Part shown: positions 50,419-58,200 of the stretch, in pieces
How the letters are laid out: every line of letters begins with the position of its first letter
Numbering within the stretch: the stretch's first letter is position 1
Program-made: the position numbers and the translations under genes
Assembly: GCF_029814935.1 (NCBI RefSeq)
Contig: NZ_CP104582.1
Span: 2,852,001-2,916,000, forward strand
Reading direction: 5' to 3'
Source: Pseudomonas sp. GD03919
GTDB taxonomy: Bacteria > Pseudomonadota > Gammaproteobacteria > Pseudomonadales > Pseudomonadaceae
Length of the DNA: 64,000 nt
Notes under the pieces: generated by a model
What the model was told of the DNA's origin: nothing
Databases searched by the model: none
The model's input: the letters and a program-made list of their open reading frames with translations, nothing else

Positions 50419-51300
50419 TTAAGCCAATACACCGCACTGGCGCATGGCCTGGCGCAGCGGTTCGTGACAGCGCGGGCTGAGCCAGGTCAGCGGCAGGCGA
50501 ATACCGTCGCCCATCAAGCCCATTTCATGCAGCGCCCATTTCACCGGAATCGGGTTGGATTCGAGGAATAGCGCCTTGTGCAGCGGCATCAGACGGTCGT
50601 TGATGGCGCGGGCGATGGCAGCTTCGCCACGCATGGCAGCAGCGCACAGGTCGCTCATGGCGCGCGGCGCAACGTTGGCGGTCACCGAGATGTTGCCCTT
50701 GCCGCCCAGCAGCATCAGCTCGACAGCGGTGGCGTCGTCACCGGAATAAACGAGGAAATCCTTGCTGACACGATCCAGCACTTCTTGCGCGCGCTGCAGA
50801 TCGCCGGTGGCTTCCTTGATGCCGATGATGTTGTCGATCTTCGACAGACGCTCGACGGTCTCCGGCAGCATGTCGCACACGGTGCGGCCCGGCACGTTGT
50901 AGAGAATCTGCGGGATGTCCACGGCTTCGGCGATATGGCGGAAGTGCAGGTAAAGGCCTTCCTGGGTCGGCTTGTTGTAGTACGGGGTGACCAGCAGGCA
51001 GGCGTCGGCGCCGACATCCTTGGCGGCCTGGGTCCACTCCACGGCCTCGCGGGTGCTGTTGGCACCGGTGCCGGCGATTACCGGGATACGCCCGGCAACC
51101 TGATCGACCACGCGGCGAATCACCTCTAAGTGTTCGCTGTCGAAATCCAGTGTAGGGGACTCACCGGTGGTGCCGACCGCGACGATGGCATTGGTGCCCT
51201 CTTGCAGGTGGAAATCCACCAATTTGCTCAGGGCCTCCCAATCCAGACCACCCTGCGCATCCATGGGCGTGACCAGTGCCACCATACTGCCCGCAATCAT
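50419..51300 (-). CDS. dapA: 4-hydroxy-tetrahydrodipicolinate synthase DapA
   Basis: 293-residue TIM-barrel Schiff-base aldolase that condenses pyruvate and aspartate semialdehyde on the lysine pathway. [15 protein letters not shown] (Thr pair), [14 protein letters not shown] (catalytic Tyr), [11 protein letters not shown] and the Schiff-base lysine in [11 protein letters not shown] are all visible. AGGAG lies 7 bases from the ATG of MIAGSMVAL; the frame is open 24 codons upstream without homology. Divergent from gcvR. Confidence 0.97.
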   Translation of the reverse strand: MIAGSMVALVTPMDAQGGLDWEALSKLVDFHLQEGTNAIVAVGTTGESPTLDFDSEHLEVIRRVVDQVAGRIPVIAGTGANSTREAVEWTQAAKDVGADACLLVTPYYNKPTQEGLYLHFRHIAEAVDIPQILYNVPGRTVCDMLPETVERLSKIDNIIGIKEATGDLQRAQEVLDRVSKDFLVYSGDDATAVELMLLGGKGNISVTANVAPRAMSDLCAAAMRGEAAIARAINDRLMPLHKALFLESNPIPVKWALHEMGLMGDGIRLPLTWLSPRCHEPLRQAMRQCGVLA

Positions 51301-51390
51301 GCAACCGCTCCTGCCGGAAAAATTGAGCCGTAATGGTACTGGTGCCACCAGTCCGGCACAAGCAACGGACAAGGGCTATCAGTGCGTTTT

Positions 51391-51412
51391 AACAGGCTGT
51401 TGAAGGCAACTG
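51391..51412 (+). mobile_element. Solitary MITE end fragment
   Basis: TAACAGGCTGTTGAAGGCAA matches the terminal inverted repeat of the MITE family (TAGCAGGCTGTTGAAAA) but no second end or body follows within the dapA-gcvR spacer. Confidence 0.45.
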
Positions 51413-51545
51413 CCTTCTTTTGATGGCCCACCGTCGTCCGATGTAGCCGGCTGCGCCATTCCCCTCGGCGGTGCTTTTCGCTAACCTGCTCCCTTTGGTT
51501 CGTGGCTGCTCATGTGCGAACCGTTCATCGCTTTAGGAAGGCTGC

Positions 51546-52103
51546 ATGTCCACCCCCCCCGTTCGCGAACAATTCCTCGTTATCAGTGCGCTTGGCCGCG
51601 ATGCCATGGCCCTGACCAACCTGCTCAGCCGCACCAGCCATGAGAACCGTTGCGCGGTCATCAGCACGCGCCTGAGCCGCCATGGCGAGTACAGCGCACT
51701 TGTGCTGCAGGTATCCGGTAGCTGGGACGCGCTGGCGCGCCTGGAGTCGAGCCTGCCGCTGCTGGCCAAGAAGCATGATTTCAGTGTGGATCTGGTTCGC
51801 AGCGCCGCTGCGGAAGTACGCCCGCAGGCCCTGCCTTATGTGGCCTACGTCAGCGCCGTGTACCGCCCGGACATTCTCAACGAGCTGTGCCAGTTCTTCA
51901 TCGACCACCGCGTCGAACTGGAGAGCCTGACCTGCGATACCTACCAGGCGCCACAGACCGGCGGCACCATGCTCAACGCCACCCTGACCGTAACGCTGCC
52001 GGCCGGCACGCAGATCAGCTGGTTGCGTGACCAGTTCCTCGATTTTGCCGATGCCCTGAATCTGGATGCGCTGATCGAACCCTGGCGCCCGCAGAATCCC
52101 TGA
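51546..52103 (+). CDS. gcvR: Glycine cleavage system repressor GcvR (double ACT)
   Basis: 185 residues with two ACT domains: FLVISALGRDAMALTNLLSRTSHENRCAVI, and YVAYVSAVYRPDILNELCQFFIDHRVELESLT. GcvR binds GcvA and blocks expression of the glycine cleavage system when glycine is scarce; the small ligand is glycine-related. AGGAAGGC precedes the ATG. Divergent from dapA and followed by bcp, the order found in P. aeruginosa. Confidence 0.92.
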   Translation: MSTPPVREQFLVISALGRDAMALTNLLSRTSHENRCAVISTRLSRHGEYSALVLQVSGSWDALARLESSLPLLAKKHDFSVDLVRSAAAEVRPQALPYVAYVSAVYRPDILNELCQFFIDHRVELESLTCDTYQAPQTGGTMLNATLTVTLPAGTQISWLRDQFLDFADALNLDALIEPWRPQNP

Positions 52104-52191
52104 TGTTCGGCTGCGCTGCTTTATAAACAGGTTCGACCTTGCGTGGCGTGAGCTCGCGAGATAGCCGACGACCTTTAATGAAGGAGTTTCC

Positions 52192-52665
52192 ATGTCCGTT
52201 GAACTCGACAAAGCCGTTGCCGACTTCCAGGCCGAGGCCACCAGTGGCCAGCAAGTAAAGCTGTCCGACCTCAAGGGCAAGCAGGTCGTACTGTATTTCT
52301 ACCCGAAGGATGCGACCCCGGGCTGCACCACTGAAGGTATGGATTTCAGCGCTCGTTTCGAGCAGTTCAAGGCCGCCAACACCGTGATCTTCGGGGTGTC
52401 GATGGACAGCCTGAAGAAGCACGAAAGCTTCAAGTGCAAGCAGGCCTTCCCCTTCGAACTGATCAGCGACGAAGAGCACCAGCTATGTGACCTGTTCGGC
52501 GCGTATCAGTTGAAGAAGAACTACGGCAAGGAGTACATGGGTATCGTGCGCAGCACCTTTCTGATCGACAAGGATGGCGTATTGCGTGAAGAGTGGCGCA
52601 ACGTCAAGGTCGCCGGCCATGTCGACAAGGTACTGGCGGCTGCCGAAGCCCTGAACAAGGGCTGA
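52192..52665 (+). CDS. bcp: Thioredoxin-dependent peroxiredoxin Bcp/PrxQ
   Basis: 157 residues. The peroxidatic cysteine is in DATPGCTTEGMDFS. The usual PrxQ resolving Cys five residues on is Met/Asp here, so resolution may use the Cys in FKCKQAFPF or be 1-Cys type. The phrases VVLYFYPKD, FGVSMDSLKKHESF and STFLIDKDG are family-typical. AAGGAG lies 8 bases upstream. Strong terminator after the stop. Reduces hydroperoxides in the cytoplasm. Confidence 0.93.
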   Translation: MSVELDKAVADFQAEATSGQQVKLSDLKGKQVVLYFYPKDATPGCTTEGMDFSARFEQFKAANTVIFGVSMDSLKKHESFKCKQAFPFELISDEEHQLCDLFGAYQLKKNYGKEYMGIVRSTFLIDKDGVLREEWRNVKVAGHVDKVLAAAEALNKG

Positions 52666-52683
52666 GCCCTTCCCTGCACGTGA

Positions 52684-52719
52684 AACGCCGCGACGGCCAT
52701 GAGCCGTCGCGGCGTTTTT
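52684..52719 (+). terminator. Terminator after bcp
   Basis: 14-bp stem AACGCCGCGACGGC and complement, 5-nt loop, then TTTTT. Confidence 0.88.
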
Positions 52720-52844
52720 GTTCGGGGTGCCTGGTTTGACCTCGACACACCGAATGCGTGGAAGCAGCGCCCCCCGCCGCGAATATAGCCCTTGAAAACT
52801 TCGCCCAGGGCCGGGGCCGGCCACGCTGGAAGCCTTCAACTATC

Positions 52845-52990
52845 TAGCAGGCCGTTGAAAAACGTAGGCGAGGCAGCCAGTGCAAGGCAAAAACAGCCGA
52901 AAAAGCGCAGTTTACGTGCTGTAAATGAGCATTTTGAGGCTGTTTTTAACGCAGCAATGGCAACGTAGGTAGTTTTTCAACGGCCTGCTA
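52845..52990 (-). mobile_element. MITE-like repeat, copy 3 (146 bp)
   Basis: Best-preserved ends: TAGCAGGCCGTTGAAAAACG and its inverted counterpart TTTTTCAACGGCCTGCTA, with CTAG at both outer junctions, a possible 4-bp target duplication. The body is the reverse complement of copies 1 and 2 (TTTACGTGCTGTAAATGAGC, CATTTTGAGGCTGTTTTTAAC). It adjoins the permease remnant. Confidence 0.82.
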
Positions 52991-53148
52991 GACACGGCCT
53001 TGCCAGCGATGCCTGGAGCCACCTCAGCCCGAGCCTCGCAGCCAGCGGGCGTCAGCCGCACGGCAATACCCAATGACGGCAATACGGCCTGCTCATCGGA
53101 GAAATAGCGACACAGCCGGTCACGAAGAATCTGGGGCAAAACGGGCAT
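52912..53148 (-). pseudogene. Possible remnant of an AI-2E/PerM-type permease gene, fused to MITE
   Basis: The minus-strand frame starts MPVLPQILRDRLCRYFSDEQAVLPSL and ends after 78 codons; the last 26 codons lie in the MITE. The segment LRDRLCRYFSDEQAVL resembles the start of Pseudomonas PerM/AI-2E transporters, and such a gene is expected between bcp and the TusA-family gene in other pseudomonads. The hydrophobic core of a permease is absent, so I read it as a stub left after deletion. It could instead be a chance frame; confidence is low. Confidence 0.4.
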
Positions 53149-53196
53149 TGATCTGCAAGATACCAAGCTCTTTTAGGCCTGCATCAGCAGCGCGGC

Positions 53197-53436
53197 TCAG
53201 GCCTTACGCAACCAGTAACGATAAATACCCGCATCGACTTCTTCATGCAGCAACGCATGTCCGGCCAGGGTAGCGAAGGCGCGAAAATCGCGCTGCGAGC
53301 CGGCATCGGTCGCGCTGACCTTGAGTACGGCGCCGCTGGCCAGGTGATTGAGCTCGAGCTTGGCTTTGAGCAACGGCAGCGGGCAGTTCAGTCCGCAGGC
53401 GTCGAGTTCGGCATCGAAGGCCGGTACGTCTGTCAT
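53197..53436 (-). CDS. TusA-family sulfurtransferase-like protein (YedF type)
   Basis: 79 residues with the CPxP motif in DACGLNCPLPLLKAKLELN and the rest of the alpha-beta TusA sandwich (GAVLKVSATDAGSQRDF). The Cys would carry persulfide. The P. aeruginosa counterpart beside bcp and bepA (PA1006) has been linked to molybdenum cofactor function and nitrate respiration. Start codons TTG-ATG-ATG follow AGGAG; the second ATG has the best spacing. Divergent from bepA. Confidence 0.88.
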   Translation of the reverse strand: MTDVPAFDAELDACGLNCPLPLLKAKLELNHLASGAVLKVSATDAGSQRDFRAFATLAGHALLHEEVDAGIYRYWLRKA

Positions 53437-53544
53437 CATCAACTCCTGAATGGCAGGCTAGGATACCCAAGCCGCCGCAACCCTGGCCAGTGCAGTAGCA
53501 GGCCGGCTACAGTATCGCCTTTGCCGCCCCGAGAGCCCGAGTGC

Positions 53545-54978
53545 ATGACTTTTCTGCGCCCCACCCTGCTGACGCTGGCCTGCCTGTTCGCTGCCCACAC
53601 GGGTGCCAGTGATCTGCCATCGCTTGGCGACGCCAGCTCGTCGATCGTCTCGCCGCAACAGGAGCATCAGCTCGGCCGTGCCTGGCTCGGCCTGCTGCGT
53701 GGCCAGGTTTCGCAACTGGACGACCCGCAACTCAAGGACTTCGTCGAGTCCAGCGTCTACAGCCTGGCGGAAACCAGCCAGCTGCAGGATCGCCGCCTGG
53801 AGTTCGTCCTGCTCAACAGCCCGCAACTCAACGCCTTTGCCGCACCGGGCGGAATCGTCGGGGTCAACGGCGGCCTGTTCCTCTATGCACAGACCGAAGC
53901 CGAATACGCCTCGGTCATGGCGCACGAACTGGCGCACTTGTCGCAGCGTCACTTCGCCCGGGGCGTCGAGGCGCAACAACGCATGCAGGTGCCACTGATG
54001 GCCGCCATGCTCGCCGGTATCGTCGCGGCAGCAGCAGGTGCGGGCGATGCCGGTATTGCCGCGATCATGTCGACCCAGGCAGCCGCCATTCAGGAACAGC
54101 GGCGCTTCTCCCGGCAGAACGAGCAGGAGGCCGACCGTATCGGCCTGGTCAATCTGGAAAAGGCCGGCTATGACCCGCGCGCCATGCCGATGATGTTCGA
54201 ACGGCTGATGCGTCAGTACCGCTACGACGCCAAGCCGCCGGAATTCCTGCTCACTCACCCGGTATCCGAGTCACGTATCGCCGATACCCGCAACCGTGCC
54301 GAGCAGTTCCCCGTTCGGGGCCGTGAGGACAGCCTGCGTTACCAGTTGATGCGCGCCCGTGTACAGCTGACCTACGAAGAAACCCCCGGCGTCGCCGCCA
54401 AGCGCTTTCGCGCCATGCTCGACGAGAATCCACGCCTCGACGCCGCGCGCTACGGCCTGGTGCTGGCGCAGATGAAAACCGGCCAGCTCGCCGAGGCCGG
54501 TGAAACCCTGGCGCCACTGCTGAGCAAGAGCCCGGACGATATCACCTACAACCTGGCGCAGATCGAACTGGACATGGCCGCCAATCGCCTGGATGCCGCC
54601 GAACGCCGCCAGCAGCGCCTGCTGACGCTCTACCCGAGCAACTATCCGCTGCAGCAGATGCGCATCGACCTTCTGCTCAAGCAGCAGCGCGTAGCCGATG
54701 CCGAACGTGCCCTGGACAATCTGCTCAAGACCCGCGCCAAGGATCCGGACGTCTGGTACCAGGTCGCCGAGGTACGCGGCCTGAACGGTAACACCATAGG
54801 CCTGCACCAGGCGCGCGCGGAGTTCTTCGCCCTGGTCGGCGATTACAACCAGGCCATCGAGCAACTGGACTTCGCCAAGCGCCGCGCCAGCAACAACTTC
54901 CAGCTGGCCTCGCGCATCGATGCGCGGCAACGCGAACTGGCCGAGGAAAAACGCCTGGTCGAGCAGATGCTGCGCTGA
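53545..54978 (+). CDS. bepA: M48 metalloprotease with TPR repeats, BepA-like
   Basis: 477 residues: signal peptide (TLLTLACLFAAHTGA), a periplasmic M48 peptidase domain with the zinc motif MAHELAHLSQRH near residue 130, the third ligand in NEQEADRIGL, then a long TPR-type helical region that in BepA binds the BAM complex and LptD. It matures or removes outer-membrane barrel proteins. The chosen ATG (MTFLRPTLL) begins the signal; the ribosome site is weak. Followed by REP-like repeats. Confidence 0.92.
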   Translation: MTFLRPTLLTLACLFAAHTGASDLPSLGDASSSIVSPQQEHQLGRAWLGLLRGQVSQLDDPQLKDFVESSVYSLAETSQLQDRRLEFVLLNSPQLNAFAAPGGIVGVNGGLFLYAQTEAEYASVMAHELAHLSQRHFARGVEAQQRMQVPLMAAMLAGIVAAAAGAGDAGIAAIMSTQAAAIQEQRRFSRQNEQEADRIGLVNLEKAGYDPRAMPMMFERLMRQYRYDAKPPEFLLTHPVSESRIADTRNRAEQFPVRGREDSLRYQLMRARVQLTYEETPGVAAKRFRAMLDENPRLDAARYGLVLAQMKTGQLAEAGETLAPLLSKSPDDITYNLAQIELDMAANRLDAAERRQQRLLTLYPSNYPLQQMRIDLLLKQQRVADAERALDNLLKTRAKDPDVWYQVAEVRGLNGNTIGLHQARAEFFALVGDYNQAIEQLDFAKRRASNNFQLASRIDARQRELAEEKRLVEQMLR

Positions 54979-54986
54979 ACCTGGCT

Positions 54987-55049
54987 GCGTGGCCTGGATG
55001 AAATCCGCGGGCGTTCTTGAGCCTGACCCCGGATTGCATCCGGGCTACG
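54987..55049. repeat. REP-like palindrome (degenerate)
   Basis: GTGGCCTGGATGAAATCCG then CCCCGGATTGCATCCGGGCTACG: same family as 34971, 55158 and 61551, with a worn left arm. Just past bepA. Confidence 0.65.
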
Positions 55050-55097
55050 GGTTTCCGTCTAGCGAGACAGGCGAACGACTTGCGGGGCTACCGCCCT

Positions 55098-55135
55098 CTC
55101 CCCCAACCCCTCTCCCATGGATGGGAGAGGGGAGC
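55098..55135. repeat. CTCTCCC inverted repeat
   Basis: CCCCTCTCCCATGGATGGGAGAGGGG forms a 12-bp hairpin with a short centre; it lies between two REP-like units beyond bepA. Confidence 0.55.
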
Positions 55136-55157
55136 ACATTTGCGTAGAACCTGAGTG

Positions 55158-55216
55158 CGTAGCCCGGATGAAATCCGGGGCTCTTGAGCCTGCCCCCGGA
55201 TTGCATCCGGGCTACG
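55158..55216. repeat. REP-like palindrome (GTAGCCCGGAT...ATCCGGGCTAC)
   Basis: CGTAGCCCGGATGAAATCCG and the inverse arm ending GGATTGCATCCGGGCTACG, about 20 bases apart, between bepA and the gdhB terminator. Confidence 0.78.
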
Positions 55217-55244
55217 TAAGCCTGTGAATACCTCGCTGCAAAAG

Positions 55245-55273
55245 AAAGAGCCCCGCACTTGGCGGGGCTCTTT
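55245..55273. terminator. Terminator after gdhB
   Basis: 12-bp stem AAAGAGCCCCGC and complement, 5-nt loop; on the minus strand it continues CTTTTGC. It ends 17 bases past the gdhB stop. Confidence 0.8.
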
Positions 55274-55289
55274 CATTTCAGCAGACGGA

Positions 55290-58200
55290 TCAGGCGCTTT
55301 GCGCCAGGTCCATCAGCTCGCGGTTGGCCACCGCGTACATGGCGTAGTCGGTACCAGTGGCCGAACGCAGCTCAGCCAGCATCACCTTCCAGCGGTCGAC
55401 CAGACGTTGATGCTGATCGAGCCACAGGGCCACGCGCGCTTCGATCTCCTGCGGGCCATCGGCCATTTGCAGCACCGATACGGTGATCGCACACTGCTGC
55501 CAATCCAGATCGTCACGGAAAGCCTCGCGGGCCAGCGCCTGCCAGTTGGTTTCCACCGGCAGGCTGGTGATCTGCTGCAGGTACCAGGACAGATCCAGCG
55601 CACCGCCAACGGCAAAGTAGGCGGTGGCCACCTCGCTGGCATCCTTGCCGGTGACGTCCGCCGCTTCGATGATCGGCAGCAGGGTGTACAGGTGGCTGGT
55701 GCCGGCAACGACGCGGGCCAACTCCTCCGGCGTGCCGGCTTCGACGAAGCTCTGGTAGCGCGCCAGCCACTGCTCGCGGGCCGGGCCTTCGAGCAGTTCG
55801 TCCAGACGACCGACCAGCGCCTCGATGCGCGGTGCGAAATGCGCCACATCACGGGCAGCGTCCAGCTCGTTACGGCGGCTACGCAGGAACCAGCGGGTAG
55901 CGCGACGGCCCAGGCGCATCAGCTCGTCCATCAGTTGCAGCTGCAGCTCGGCCGGTACCTTGTAATCCAGCGCCTCGATCTGCGCCCACCAGTGCGGCAG
56001 GCGGAACAGGTCACGCACGATCACATAGGCACCGGCGACGTTGGCCGCACTCATGCCAGTGGACTCCTTCAGGCGTTGCACGAAGGTGATGCCCATGTGG
56101 TTGACCAGGTCGTTGGCAATCTGCGTGCTGACAATCTCGCGCTTGAGGCGATGGCGGCGCATGGCGTCACCGAACTTCTCGGTGAGGATCGCCGGGAAGG
56201 CGGTTTCCATCTCGCGCGCCAGGTAGTCGTCATCCGGTACCTGGGATTTGAGCAGCGACTCCTTGAGGTCGATCTTGCTGTAGGAGATCAATACCGACAG
56301 TTCCGGACGAGTCAGGCCACGGCCACTGGCCACGCGCTCGTTGAGTTCTTCATCAGACGGCAGAAACTCCAGCGCACGATCCAGCTTGCCGGCAGCCTCC
56401 AGCGCATTCATCAGGCGCTTGTATTCGCTGATGCGCTCGCGGGCACGACGCTCGGCCAGCGACAACGCCTGGGTCTGCTTGTAGTTGTTGCCGAGTACCA
56501 GCTCGGACACATCACCGGTCATCTCGGCCAGCAGCTTGTTACGCTGTTTGCCGGTCATATCGCCTGCAGCGACGATTTCACCGAGCAGGATCTTGATGTT
56601 CACTTCGTGGTCGGAACAGTCCACACCGCCGGCGTTGTCGATGAAGTCGGTGTTGCTGGCGCCGCCGTGCAGACCGAACTCTACGCGGCCAAGCTGGGTC
56701 ATGCCCAGGTTGCCGCCCTCACCCACCACCTTGGCGCGCAGTTCACGGCCGTCCACACGCAGGGCATCGTTGGCCTTGTCACCGACGTCGGCATGGCTTT
56801 CCTTGCTGGATTTCACGTAGGTGCCGATACCGCCATTCCACAGCAGGTCGACCGGTGCCTTGAGCAGTGCGTTGAGCAGCTCGGTGGGCGCCAGCTTGTC
56901 GGCGGCGATATCGAAGCGCGCCTTCATCTGCGGGGTGATGGTGATGCTCTTGGCGCTGCGCAGGAAGATGCCGCCACCTTCGGAGATGAGCTTAGCGTCG
57001 TAGTCGGCCCAGCTCGAACGCGGCAGCTCGAACAGACGCTTGCGCTCGGCGAAGCTCTTGGCCGCATCCGGGTTTGGGTCGATAAAGATGTGCATGTGGT
57101 TGAAGGCGGCCACCAGTTGCAGCTTGTCCGACAGCAGCATGCCGTTGCCGAACACGTCGCCGGCCATGTCGCCGATGCCGATCACGCTGACGTTGTCCTT
57201 CTGCACGTCGATGCCGCGCTCGCGGAAGTGACGCTGCACCGAGACCCAGGCGCCCTTGGCGGTGATGCCCATGCCCTTGTGGTCATAGCCGGCCGAACCG
57301 CCGGAGGCGAAGGCGTCGCCGAGCCAGAAGCCGTACTCGGCAGCGATGCCGTTGGCGATGTCGGAGAAGGTCGCCGTGCCCTTGTCCGCCGCCACCACCA
57401 GATAGGGATCGTCGGCGTCGTGGCGCACCACGCCCACCGGCGGCACCACCTCGCCTTCCTTGAGGTTGTCGGTGATATCCAGCAGGCCGCTGATGAAGAT
57501 GCGGTAGCAGGCGATGCCCTCGGCCATCACCTCGTCACGCGAACCGCCAAGCGGCATACGGCGCGGCACGAAACCACCCTTGGCGCCCATCGGCACGATC
57601 ACCGCGTTCTTCACCTGTTGCGCCTTGACCAGGCCCAGCACTTCGGTGCGGAAGTCTTCTTCGCGGTCCGACCAGCGCAGGCCGCCGCGGGCGACGTCGC
57701 CGAAGCGCAGGTGCACGCCCTCGACGCGCGGGCTGTAGACGAAGATCTCGAACTTCGGCACCGGCCGTGGGATTTCCGGGATCAGGCGCGGGCTGAGCTT
57801 GAAGCTGAAATAGGATTTGGCCGCGCCGTTGGCGTCGGTCTGGAAGAAGTTGGTACGCAGGGTCGCCTTGATCAGGTCCAGGTAGCGACGCAGGATGCGG
57901 TCTTCGTTGAGCACGGCGACGTTGTCCAGCGCGGCGAGGATGGCCTGTTCGAGTTTCTGCTGCTTGTCTTCCAGGTCTTCGGCAGTGAGCTTGCGGGCGA
58001 GGTAGAAACGGGTGCGGAACAGGCGCACCAGCTCCTTGGCGATATCGGCATGGTTAATCAGGGTCGCGGCGATGTAACTGAGGTCGAAGCCCAGGCGAAT
58101 CTGCTTGAGATAACGCGCATAGGCGCGCAGCAAAGCAACGTCGCGCCAGGGCATAGCAGTAGTCAGCACCAGACGGTTGAACGCATCGTTCTCGGCATCG

